Of a DNA stretch of 64,000 nucleotides, positions 1 through 10,757 are shown piece by piece. The stretch is taken from NCBI RefSeq assembly GCF_001577835.2, contig NC_029521.1, forward strand, positions 20,242,470-20,306,469. Reading direction: 5' to 3'. Under the pieces are notes generated by a model. It worked only from the letters and a program-made list of their open reading frames with translations, was not told where the DNA came from and ran no database searches. The stretch's first letter is position 1, and every line of letters begins with the position of its first letter. A program made the position numbers and the translations under genes. The DNA is from Coturnix japonica (taxonomy: Eukaryota; Chordata; Aves; Galliformes; Phasianidae).

Positions 1-76
1 AATGAGGTCACCCCGCAACCTTCTCTTCTCCAGGCTGAACAAACCCAACTCCCTCAGCCTGTCCTCATAGGGGAGG
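1..76 (-). repeat. CR1 LINE fragment
   Basis: The segment reads like the antisense strand of the CR1 3' region (a 'CTTCTCCAGGCTGAACAA'-type core followed by 'CTCAGCCTGTCCTCATAGG'), so the element lies on the minus strand. It is cut by the window edge and fades by about base 76. It lies in the SLF2 intron downstream of the last visible SLF2 exon. CR1 is the commonest avian retroposon and is usually 5'-truncated. Confidence 0.85.
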
Positions 77-417
77 TAAGAATCATTAGTTAAATACTTC
101 CTCATTCATCTCTTGTGTAAGGATTTCATTCCACTTGTTGAAATCCTGACATACTTCAACTTCCACCAAACCCAACCTCAAGGCAAACAGCGGGCAGACC
201 AAGTACTGGACACAGATTTCTGAACCATCTCAAGGGCAAGAGTCACCCTTACACTGACTGTGCTCCACTGCACAGCACAGGACCCTCAGGTAGGCCAAGT
301 CACCAGCCTTGAAGGAAAATAACTGAGTTTACACACATTAAGAACAAAGGAAGACGGTCATTGGGAAAGGTGCTGAAAGAGCTGACAGTGCTTTTTTTTC
401 CTTTAAAATCCACGTAC

Positions 418-3400
418 CTGATCTGTCAGAGCCGTGGTGCGCTTCAAGAGATCATCCAAACTATCTACTCCCAGGGCTTCTGCCTGAGACCTGCTACTTG
501 AAGACAGGATTTCTTGCAGCGGTATGAATGTTTCATCATCATCATTGTCATCATCATCATCTAGAATGTGCGCCAAAGTCTCATCTTCACTATCAAAACT
601 GCTTTTTGATTTGCCATTCATATTGCACATCTCTGTGCAGGGGCTTCCAGCGTTTAACTCTCCTTTACAGTTGTTGTCCTCACACCCTTGTTCAAAAGGC
701 AATGAACGCTGAACCCTTTTACCACTCTTTTTTAAGACTGTGAGCTTTGTAGAACCTTCCACTGGACAAAAATCAGAAACATCTTCTAAAGCCTTTTCTT
801 CCGCTCTTGAAGAAGCGTTTCTGGGTGGAATACTATCAGCTCTATTGTGCATACAGCTTTTTGGTATTACCTGAGAGAACACAGCATTCTGGTGGTGAGA
901 TTTCACACCTTCTGTGAGCACAGTATTTGTTTGTTTGACATGGTGTGGAGAAGGCAAGACAGCACTTTCCTCCTGAGAAGGAAAGGAATTGTCCAAGGAG
1001 AAGTGTGAGCTGGTCACCTGCAATTGATTCTCTTTAGCGTCTATAACAGAAACCTGGCTATTTTCATCCAGAAGCTGTACAGAATATGATGACAAACCCC
1101 CAGAAGAAGAATTATTTCTCTCATTTTCATGGCTTGAGTCAAGGTGTTCTTCTGAGTGAGGAGAATCATGAGACTTTAGCACAGTGTTTTTAATTAAAGC
1201 AGACTTCCCATTTGTCCCAGTTGCAGAGGACCTTCTCAAAGCAGGGTCACTGGAACTTGCTTCTTCGCACTGATCCGAACTGTTTGCATACACACTCATT
1301 ACAGTGCGTTTTCTCTTCCCAGAAGATATCTGAGATTTATGGCTGACTAATGGAACAGACTGGCTTTTCCACACACTGGCAGCTTTCTCAGGGGACATTC
1401 TCAATGAGTTTGAAGATGATACGTCATGTTTCGAGTTCTGCTTTGGCTGGGATGGGCCATCTGTGAAAAACATTTAATAAGAAAGAAATTATCCCTGGAT
1501 TTTTTAAGCTTATTTTAAGAACAATCACCCCAGATTGGGCCAGTGACAACAGTGTGGTTGGTTGGCAATCATTAAATCAAGTGATGCAAGTAGAAGAAGA
1601 CCTGATCCTTTCTAAGAATAATTTTGCCATTCTGAGTTAGCGTTACATAGTATAAAAAGGTAAAATTTGGCATATCAAACCACAGGAATGTTTCTGTATA
1701 AAAATAACGCTCAGAAGCAAAGTCACTTCTCTGATCTTACACTCATTTTATCAGGCCACTTCAGGCTCTACTCACACCAGCTTTACATACCAACTTCTAC
1801 CTCCTGCAGCACAAAATAAGATCTGCTTCCCATAAGGAGTCACAAAGTATTTTTAACAGCTCTCACTATCACTGACATCCATTAAATTGTATGCAAACTG
1901 TCCCAATCACCTGAACCCCGCTACCAAACTAACCCTCTTTCTGAGGTAACTTTCACCTTCATTTGCCTTGCACTCTACTATCACAATACATACCACAAGC
2001 CAGAGAATCTATCTTAACTACGTACATGCAATAGAAAAACATAAAGACAGTAAACAATGAACCTGATTGCTTAATTAATTCCACAAGAGTAGTACTGCAT
2101 CTACCTGAAGCAGCCTCCCTCGAACCAGAATGTGATATTTTCCTTGAATATCCATTTCCCTAAAAGAAAAGAGGGAGAAGATAAAACATTAATTGCGTAT
2201 GTTTTAAAGACAGAGAATATAACTCAATCTGTAATAAAATATCACATACTTGATATGGTTACTCCCAGCTCTACCCAACCACTGTGGCTTAAGTTCATAA
2301 ATCTGAATTGATATTCACCACAGCTTCTTACCAGCAGAAATCTGCCAGGCTGTTCCCTATGTTACAACATGAGAAAATACAACACCGTTTCCAGTAAGAC
2401 AACTCCTCTACAAAATAATGGCCATTCAAATCCCATTGCATTTGCACGCTTTCAGCTAAATCAGCCTACTTCTTCTCAAGCCACAATTTCTCATCTACTG
2501 AGAAACAGTTACAAATCAGCTCATCCAAAAGCACGACCCCGTATTTACAGAGGAACAAAGAAAAAGCACTTTGTTGCACGCGCAAAAGGCAGCACTCAGA
2601 ATTTCATCCCACATTAAAACAAAAGCACACGCACAATGGTCACTGGCTTCAATCATCAGTAACCTTTCTAAACACACCTGATGTGAGACACTTGTTCCTG
2701 ACAATGGCTTTAAGTGATGTGCCTTAGATCGCTTTGTTCTGTGTGTCTTCTGCTTTCCTCCTCTGTGCACAGTTCCCAGTGCTAACCTAAACTTGGAGTC
2801 AGGAGGAGTGCAGGGCAGCTTCAAGAGAAGCCCTGAGTTCTGACACAGAGACGTGCTGCTTGCGTTGCCTTTATTTCTAGCACAGGCTTTCTGAGAATCA
2901 GCTTCTGATAAAACCCATCTGTCCGAGTCTGAACTGGTCTCTTCTACATCCATACAATCAGTTTTCTGCTCCCAACTGTTCTCACAAGACAGCAGCGTTC
3001 TTGTTACATCCAGATACTTCTCACTTCTTCCCTGCTCAGGCTTGACACCTTTATCTTTTTCAGCCAAGATATTCCTGGGAGATGCCGCAGTTACAAAGAG
3101 TTTCCGAATCACAACCCTTGGCCATGCTGAACCCAGTGCCTTGCACACCGCATTGTTGTCTAATAGGTTTACACTGCCTTTTTTCTCAATTCCTCTCCGG
3201 AAGGCATCTAATATAGGACTTGTTTTTGGTGTCGGGTCCGGCATCTTTTTCCTTCTAACCCTCTTTGCAGGAGTCATTTGCTTCTCAAAGCATTCGGTGC
3301 GTAGAACAGACAGTCCAATCCCTGCATCCTTCACGTTTCCTGTGTCCGAGGAACACAACACGCTTCTGTCTTTATGGCCGAGCTCTGAAAGAGCAAAGGG

Positions 3401-5502
3401 AAGATTCATCATTCACAACCACAATACTGGGGAGGGAAGGGGAAAGAGTCTTGGAAGAGTCTTTTTGTATCTCATTGCTTGGTATTTCACCCCTCTCCCA
3501 CACAGCCCAAAGTGAATTTACCCGATCACTTAGTGTTTGTTAGTAATACACAATCTACCTCCTATATCAAATCACAACTGCATGATATTTGACGTGGCTG
3601 TTGTTGCTATAACCACCTACCTTGAGCGTGATAAAACAGCTCTACCCACTACATTGCTACTTACAGACATTCACTGTAACAGGAAGTTAATTCTTCAGTT
3701 ATGTTTTTAAGAAAGAAAAGTATAAATGTGCTCATTTAGACGTATTTGGCAATATGAAGTCATTGTGCCACTGCTCCTGTTTGGGAAGAGCCCACTCTTA
3801 TGTAGACCTCCATAAGTCAAACTTTGGTTCTTATTTGCATTTTGTTAGTGGAAGATATTTATATTTACCTTGCTTTAAAACCGGTTTGAAGAACTCTGTA
3901 ATAGCCTGGTTTCTGAAGAGAAAAGAGAAGTATTATCATCTGAGAGAACAGTGTCTAAACGTCCACACAGTGAATAAAGCAAAACGCTGAAGTTTATTTC
4001 TACAGGGGTTCTGTGGCTTTTCGTTTTGCTGCTAATGCCAGCAGCTCTTATTTCAACCTGCAGTGTGACGTGACTCAGCCTCGGGAACAGAAACGTACCA
4101 AACTTCACATAAAATACATGAGTTGACCTCGAAAAGCCTTGAAAAGCACCATCCTGATGGCAAAAAAAGGACAACGAATACACAGAGTCATACACAGAAC
4201 CTCACAGTGTTCTTTCAGAGGATTATCACACAATGTTTTCTTCTTAGATCAAAGTTTGTTTCTAAATATCCCCAAGCAGCCAAACCGAACCATGTACTTT
4301 CACTTTCACTGTCAGGCAGCAACAGAACAGGAACAGAACTTGTAGCTCCACCCTTCAGGGTTATCAAAACAGAAGATCCATGTCAACAAACAAAACAAGG
4401 CACCGCTCACAGTGTAGGACAGTTGCCACTTGCCTCATACAGCTAGAAGCAAAAGCTCCTCGATCTGGCAGCCTCTAAGAAACCCTATAAGCCTTCAGCA
4501 GTTTGGATTTTCAGTACATGGGGAGGTTCATCAGGTCTGTGCTATTAACAGAACTTCTATGTGCATTTTACAGCAGGCACAGACTGGAGGGCACCACCAA
4601 CAGCAACTGAAGGTTCCACTTTACAGTCCAACTGCTGAAGCCTACAGAGAGGCTTGCCAGCAAGCAGTGAGAGGCACATCAGGCACACAGGCAGGTATGA
4701 CACTCATGGATTTTGAACGACGAGCTGAAAACAGCAGCCAGCATCAGCCCCTTCTGTCACTGCCAGGCTGCCTGCCCGGCACAGGGCAGATGAGGTGGAA
4801 GGGACGGCTGTGGCTCACCTGGGATGGAGTTATTAAGTTCTCTGAACAGAAAGACTCCATCGCCTTCCTGACCAACCTGAGCCAGCAGTCACACACACGG
4901 CAGAGAAGAACCACAGAACCACGTGTAATCCCAAGCTGGAAGGGCCACACGGTGATCACAGAACGCATTGGGTTGGAAAGGTCCTTTAAGGTCGCCCAGT
5001 TCCACCCCAATACAGGCTGTTCCACCAGCCCAGCACCCCTCCGACCCAGCCCCAGCACCTCCAGTGTCGGGGCACCCCCATGATCTCCTCCTGCCCCGAT
5101 CCTACCCGTGCTGTCAGCTCAGTGCCGCTCATCACACCGCACACGTTGCTGCCCGTTCCCCTGCAGCCCCGCCGCCATCTCCTCCCCGCTCTGACGGCGC
5201 CCGGCCCCTCACACTGATCTCCGTGTTAGATCCGTCCCATCCCTACCCGCAGCTCCGGTCCCGCCCCACCATCCCGTTCCCGTTCCCAGGCCTCACTCCG
5301 GCTCCCATCGTTGCTCCCAGCTCCCGGCCATGCACAGTCCCGGTCCCGCCGCCCGCCCCACACACACACTGAGCTCTGCCCCCCTCAGGCCGTACCTGCA
5401 GTCCCGGGCCGTGGCCCTGCCCGCTGCCAGCCCAAAATGGCGCTCGGAGCGGGTAGCGGGCGGGCTCGGGGATGGCGATCCCGCTCCGAGCGGACGGGTC
5501 AT
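418..5502 (-). CDS. SLF2: SLF2, SMC5-SMC6 complex localization factor 2 (5' part; gene continues beyond the left edge)
   Basis: SLF2 (formerly FAM178A) works with SLF1 and RAD18 to bring the SMC5/6 complex to damaged chromatin, and also helps SMC5/6 silence extrachromosomal DNA. Five coding exons join in phase: 5502-5396 (107 nt, ATG at 5502), 3912-3869 (44 nt), 3384-2678 (707 nt), 2159-2105 (55 nt) and 1460-418 (1043 nt). Together they give 652 codons ending in phase 0 at a GTACGT donor. Recognition rests on three stretches matching human SLF2 in order: NQAITEFFKPVLKQ (human KQSIIDFFKPASKQ), KTSPILDAFRRGIEK (human EKSPIIEAFMKGVKE), and the acidic FDSEDETLAHILDDDDD region followed by PLQEIL (human FDSDEESLGYNLDSDEEEE...SLEEIM). 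The last lies near residue 620 in both. The rest is Ser/Lys-rich and probably disordered. The conserved C-terminal half (human protein about 1,190 aa) lies outside the window. The paralogue FAM178B is less likely because the N-terminal motif order is that of SLF2. Confidence 0.85.
4952..5062 (-). repeat. CR1 LINE 3'-end fragment
   Basis: The plus strand reads as the antisense CR1 3' tail: a remnant of the terminal octamers ('ATCACAGAACGCATTGGG'), then 'TTGGAAAGGTCCTTTAAGG' and a degraded continuation. It lies in SLF2 intron 1, next to the CpG island. The downstream boundary is uncertain because the sequence becomes generic C-rich DNA. Confidence 0.75.
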
Positions 5503-5960
5503 GGCGCCTGTAGCCCGGCCGGTGCTGTGTGGAGGGGCTGAGGGCTGCGAGCACCGCGCCGCACCGCCGCCATTGCGCGGCACCGCCCGACACCCCCAGC
5601 CCTGTGAGCCGAGGGCGGGAGGCGGCCGCAGTACTGGGAGCGCTCGCTGATTGGCTCAGCGCATGAAGGACTCGCGCCTCGCATTGGTTCTTCACCTTGG
5701 CGGGAGGGACGGGGAGACAATGCCTGGCTACGATTGGCTGCGACGAGCGCGGGGGGCGGGACCGGCCTTCCGCGCCTAAAGGAGAAGGGGAGAGACGGGC
5801 ACGGCTCCGCCCCGCGGCCCCGCGATCTGATTGGTCCGTGCACGGAGGGGGCGGGCAAAATCCGCGGCGGGAGCGCGCGCCGGGAACGCGCGGCGGGGCG
5901 GGAACGCGCGTGGGGCGTGTCCGTGTCGTGCAGCGGATCCCCGGAGCAATATCCCCTGCC
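5090..5960 (-). promoter_or_regulatory. SLF2: SLF2 CpG-island promoter with four CCAAT boxes and an E2F-like site
   Basis: G+C and CpG rise sharply here and fall again by about 5960; the SLF2 start codon is at 5502. Upstream of it are four ATTGG pentamers (CCAAT on the SLF2 strand) at 5650-5654, 5683-5687, 5733-5737 and 5830-5834. An E2F-like TTGGCGGGA lies at 5697-5705. Several close CCAAT boxes in the gene's orientation are typical of NF-Y-driven promoters, often of cell-cycle genes. The transcription start is inferred to be about 5505-5640; I see no TATA box. Confidence 0.65.
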
Positions 5961-7080
5961 TCTAACCCGGCTGTGGGGTCAGTGCCCAGAATCCCAATGT
6001 GAGGCTGCTGGGATGAAGGTCCTTCAGACTCCGGCCCCTGGCTCAGGGGGTTGTTGCCATTAGAGCAGGGTGCGGGAGCTGAGAGCTGAGCTCGTGGGCT
6101 GTGGCACTGGGTGGTTCCCAGGTCTGAACCTGTTGTAGGGCCCTTCCAAGCAGGAACACGGCTTTGTCTATCGGGGAAATACCCGGCTGGGACTCCCAGC
6201 CCTTCCCAGCACGGCTGGGGGGAAAACAGGAACCTGGAGGGGAAAAACAACCCAAGAAACTCCCTTCCCTCTGACCACGCTTCCAGCACAGCAAGAACGA
6301 GGAGGCTGCTGGTTTCCTCCATCCTGTGTGTCCCTGCTGGTCATTTCCATTTCTTCCCACTCCTGTAGGCTCGTGAAATGTCACCCAGTTTCTATCTGTG
6401 TGGCCAAAAGGATGTGAAAAAAAGTGACACGGGACAGAAGCGGCTCCCCGGGTGGAGGGGAGCTGAGGGGGGGGCTGCAATATGAGCAGAGCTCTTGCTG
6501 TGCTCCTTGAATTGGAGATGCTGGCTGTGTTAGGGATCTGTGTGCTAAATCCCTCGGATCCATCTCACACACTCAGGTGCAAAGCAGCCGCCAGCAGCTC
6601 GGTAATCTCAGCCCTGCAGCCTTCCGGGTGCTTCCGGCCCTGAAACACACACGGCCCCCAAAGGCACAAACACTTGGCAGATGTCAGCAGAGCACACAGG
6701 CACTCACAGCCCAGCCAGCAAGGAGCACCGGTGCTGCCTCCCACCCGTGTAATCTTTTCCCGTATTGATGTATTTGCCTGTTGCTGTAGGAGGACAGGGA
6801 GCGTTGGCTCAGTGCTGCAGCCCCTGCCAGCACCCTGCTCTCACTTCCAACCCAAAGGGAACCCCGGGGGACCTGACATCGAGTCTGAGCAGAACAATGG
6901 TGGGGTAGGAGAGGCCCCCCCGCCCTGCAGCACTGGGGGCTCATGGCCGTGCCCGAGGGAGCAGCCCCTGTTCCCACATCTGCCCATTTCCCGGGTGTCA
7001 GAGCTTCCTGGATATCGCATGTCCCCGCAGCTGCCTCCCTGGCACGGGGATGCCGGTCTCTGCCTCCCACGGCTTCCCCT
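5961..7080. other. Intergenic spacer between SLF2 and the miR-146b locus
   Basis: No gene is recognised. The DNA is moderately G+C-rich, which leaves chance open frames on both strands, none resembling a known protein. A GGGAACCCC 9-mer at 6857-6865 fits the degenerate kappaB form GGRRNYYCC and recurs identically at 7122-7130. Confidence 0.5.
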
Positions 7081-7081
7081 T

Positions 7082-7180
7082 TTCTCAGAAATCCTGGAAA
7101 CCAAAGGTGAAAGAAGTGGGTGGGAACCCCGCACGCTGCCGTCCAGGAAGAGAAGTGAGTAAGTCGGCTGCAGTATTTAA
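7082..7180 (+). promoter_or_regulatory. MIR146B: Candidate promoter of the miR-146b primary transcript
   Basis: A compact cluster precedes a short exon-like segment. It holds a STAT-type TTCTCAGAA (7082-7090), a kappaB-like GGGAACCCC (7122-7130), an AP-1-like TGAGTAA (7156-7162) and a TATA-like TATTTAA (7174-7180). The TATA-like element lies 25-30 bp before a pyrimidine-CA initiator near 7204. miR-146b in mammals is known to respond to NF-kappaB and STAT3 signalling, so these site types are what one would expect about 2 kb upstream of the hairpin. The short motifs could each occur by chance; the assignment is inference. Confidence 0.4.
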
Positions 7181-7203
7181 CGGTGCCTCCGCCGCACGGC
7201 TCG

Positions 7204-9530
7204 CAGTCCTGATGCCAGAGAGACAGAGCCGGGAGCTGCCGGTAAGTGCCGGGGTTGAGTGCTGGGGGGTTGGGGGGGCTATGCCAGAGCCAGAGCGAGG
7301 GCTGCTCCTGCTCTCCCTCCCATGAGCCAAAGTCCAGCTGTGAGCAGGGAGGATGCATCTTGCTGCAGTCAGGGTGTTGCTCCAACATGGGCTGTGGGGA
7401 AGGAGTTAGCAGGTCCACAGGTTGGAGTTTCTCCTGCCTGGCTTCAGTTCTAGCTGCAGCTCTTGGGGCAATCTGAGGAACCAGAGCCACCCCACTGATA
7501 TTTAACATATTTAACCATGGAGGGGGGTGTTTGCGTGTAACTATTTCGGCAGACTTCCTGAGAAGACAAAGCAGGACCATCTGTATGGATGTCCCAGTGC
7601 CAAGGGTGTGCAACACCCACATGACACTGCTGCCTGTGAACGTCCTCTCCAATCAGTATCTCCAGCACTAGTCATCTGGCACTGCCAACATGATGGTACT
7701 GCTTCTTTATCAGCCTGGAGATGGGATACTGAGAGGCAGAGCTCAGAGAAGAGCCTGGCACAGGCAGCACATAGGATGCTCCAGCATCTCAGCTCCCCAG
7801 AGCCCCTCATAGGAACCAGCCAGACAAGTTCCTGCCTCCCGCAGGTGCCTGCAGTTCTGCACCCCCAGTAGTGCCTCGGGGATGCTGTGTTGTGGGGATG
7901 CAGCTTGCAGGAATAGCCGCAAGCAAAAATGAAGCACAGCTGGAGCTGTTTGTGCTTCAGCCCCCATGTGTTTCCCATCACACCCAGGTCAAACTGTCCT
8001 GGTACTTTGGATGATGCCCAGGCCCCACAGTCAGGATGCCAAAATCAGGTTGCCTGGTGCTGGCCCTGCTTCATCCAGGTACACCAGGGCACAGGACAGG
8101 GCAGAGCACATTGCTAGGCATCCCATGTGGCCCCAAGGCCATCACCTCCCCAGGGCTGCACAGGGAAGGATGGGGACATCTCTTGGGGTATAACAAAGGA
8201 GGACATGTCAAAGCTGACCTCCATCCTGCTATTCTACCTGCAGCCCTTCCTTTCTCTTGGAAAATCAGCACACAGTGGAAGCCTAGTTTTCCCTCCCCTC
8301 TGCCTTCTAGTCCCCCTGAGCAGTGGCTGCTCAGAGCAGCTGAGAGCTGGAGGCAACCTGAAACACAGCACTGCCAGGGCCCTGAGCCACCTCTTCCAAC
8401 TGACACAGCGGCAGCAGAAGGCACCCTGCCAGGACAGAGGGTTCACACTGCCCCAGCTGAACTCGGGTTCCCTGCGGGCAGACTTAAATAGATCCCCACG
8501 CAGGCTGCTGAGCCACCACAGAGCTGAAATCTCTGCCGGTGCTTCAAGGCCGTGTGTCATTTCCTGCCCCGAAGCCGGACTGTCAGAGCTGGGGGCTCGA
8601 CTCCAGCCTGCACCCCTCCCAGCTGCGCTCCTTCCCGACCACCGTGTGCTGCTGCCGTCAGCACCGCACTGAGCCAAAACGTGTCTCCCATGCATTCAGA
8701 AGCCAGCTCCTGGTTGGGCTGAGAACGAATGTCACTTAGTGAGGACGGGCTCTGCCCCCATCCGCCGGCAGCAGCTTGGTGCTGCTCACCAGGTCCCTGC
8801 ACATTCCCCTCCACTGCCCACCAGCACAAGCTGCAGGCAGGTACATAGAAGTCCTAAGGCACCTGTTCCTGATCACCACATCTGGAAGAAGCAGTAATTC
8901 TCCCAGCATACTGCAGAGCTCAGGGCTGGCACGACGCTCTGTAGCAGCTCCAAATGACAGGGAAGCACTGGAAAAAAGAAATACCAGCCAACTTCAGCAA
9001 GGTTTCCAAATAAAGTTGCAGCTCCCTGTGCTGCGTCTGGGGCAGAGCGGTGCCAGAGCCCCCTCCTTGCAGCAGCTTCCCACTGCAAAATCCATGTCAG
9101 CTCTTTGCCTGTGCTGTGTCATCAGCACCGTGAGCTCTTTGCTATTTTTTCCTCCTTGCAGATGGAGAAACGGCCACATGGGGCAATGGGAAGCCGGTGA
9201 GGACTGGCTGCTTGGCTTTGAGAACTGAATTCCATAGGCGTTAAAGCATCCAAAAATGCCCTATGGATTCAGTTCTGCAGTTGGGCAGCAAATAAACCTT
9301 CAGGAAGAGAGAGGAGCTGAGTGCTGTGCCTGCAGGAACATGCACGGAGATCCCAGCAGGGATGGAGGTGAGTTATGACCACAGTGGAAAGCCCCACGGT
9401 CAGAGCTGCTCGAGGCAGAGGTCATTTGTTGCAGGTTTCCCTGAAGGGACAAAAAACCCTGCTACAAAATGGTTCTTCCATCTGGAAGTGGAATGGAACT
9501 TAAGGAAATAAACGTTGCTGCCTCCCGATG
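7204..9530 (+). ncRNA. Putative spliced primary transcript (host lncRNA) of miR-146b
   Basis: The proposed exon 1 runs from about 7204 to 7241 and ends at a consensus donor (GTAAGT, 7242-7247). The proposed exon 2 begins at 9162 after a pyrimidine-rich acceptor ending in TTGCAG and contains the whole miR-146b hairpin. Poly(A) signals AATAAA follow at 9291-9296 and 9507-9512. Placement of the hairpin in the last exon resembles the human miR-146a host transcript. The 1.9 kb between the exons holds no recognised gene or repeat. The exons rest only on splice consensus and position, so they are tentative. Confidence 0.35.
9207..9289 (+). ncRNA. MIR146B: microRNA precursor mir-146b
   Basis: The 5p arm at 9219-9240 begins TGAGAACTGAATTCCATAGG, the miR-146 family mature sequence with seed GAGAACU. 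The 3p arm at 9257-9278 carries CCCTATGGATTCAGTTCTGC and pairs with it almost throughout. The outer stem is closed by GCTGC (9207-9211) pairing with GCAGC (9285-9289), and the loop is about 16 nt. The last bases of the 5p arm (AGGCG) and the locus between SLF2 and C10orf95/MFSD13A identify the b paralogue; human MIR146B lies in the same interval of 10q24, on the same strand as MFSD13A. The family represses TRAF6 and IRAK1 and limits NF-kappaB signalling. Confidence 0.95.
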
Positions 9531-10757
9531 GTTGTAAGCCTGTGCTAAAAATACACATTGTCAACACAACAGCCTGGGTGTGCCTAGAAATCAGATTCCG
9601 GGCAGCATAACCCAATAAAACACAGAGAAGACAAACAGGCCAGGCTAAGGCTATGGGCCATGCCTGCTTCCTGGGCTGTCCCCAGCAGGACAGGGCATGC
9701 CAGGCTGTGGGAGCAGAGACAGGCAGTGCTGCTGCCAAGTATTCACACAGCTCAGCAGCATGATTCCATAGAAAGCTTTTCTGGACACAACCGGCTCTTT
9801 CCACCCATCTGTACTATGACCCTGAGAGGCTTTGGCCAAGTTCAGGAAACAATTTCCATTAAATTATGTTACAAAACTGTCAACAGAAACAACTGGGAGA
9901 GTGATATTTGGGGTAACTGATGCAGGTTTTGGTAACTCATGCAGCATCTGACCACCATTAGAAGACAAGCCCCCTGCTCCCCATTCCGTCCCTTAGATGT
10001 ACTGCTCTGCACCCGCTGCAGAAGCTCACCTAGCACAGCACAGCCCCACCTGCACCAGCTCTGTGATGCTGGAGAAAACCCACAGCATCACATCTGAGTC
10101 CTGCATCGCCACATAAGGATCTAGAAGTGCAGGCTTTGGGATTACTGCTTAAACTGCTGCCCATCAGATGGTGAAGGGACAACTGCCAGCCACTGGCAGA
10201 GCCAACTCTGGCCCATTCAGCAAGGCCCGCTGCTCACAACACAGCTAGGGAGCAGCAGTAGCTTGATTTGAAGATTCTGTGACAGCTTTTCTGGCTCAGA
10301 GCTCCCACCGCTTCATCGAGCAGCAGAGCTCACCCATTTCAGAGAAACAAATGGAACAGTTACATTAAATAAAAAGAAAGAATCCACTTGCTTTTTCCCT
10401 ACAGCAATTCAAAGCCACCAAGGGTCTCCAGATGCACTCTCACAGGCTCTCTCCATCAACATGCTGACATGGAGCGCTCCTTTCTTTCCTCCATTATGAC
10501 AGGGAAGCTCATCTCTAATCAGCCTGTTAGAAGGAAACTGTAGGGGGGAAAAGGGCTACATTTCTGGGGCAGCTCACTGTCGGGAGTGGGGCTCAGTTAC
10601 CAACCAGCAAGGCAAGAGACACACAACTGAAGGAAGACAACTGCAGAGGACAAGATCCTGATTCATAGAAAGGTTCCAGAACAGGTTGAGAATTGTTCAC
10701 AGCTAAAAAGCAGGAAAAACCAAAATAAAACAACACTATCTACATTCATTTTTTGAA
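9531..10757. other. Intergenic spacer between miR-146b and the C10orf95 3' end
   Basis: No coding region, hairpin or known repeat was recognised. The spacer ends at the likely C10orf95 polyadenylation region. Confidence 0.5.

Noticed and set aside
5243-6322. A 359-codon minus-strand frame over the SLF2 CpG island
   Set aside because: It is explained by low stop density in the island. The true SLF2 exon 1 is in this region but uses the ATG at 5502 and splices at 5396, agreeing in phase with exon 2.
6684-7652. A 322-codon open frame on the minus strand across the miR-146b promoter region
   Set aside because: It shows no domain, no splice or start support and a composition expected of the antisense of stop-poor GC-rich DNA. 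It is overlapped by open frames in several other frames.
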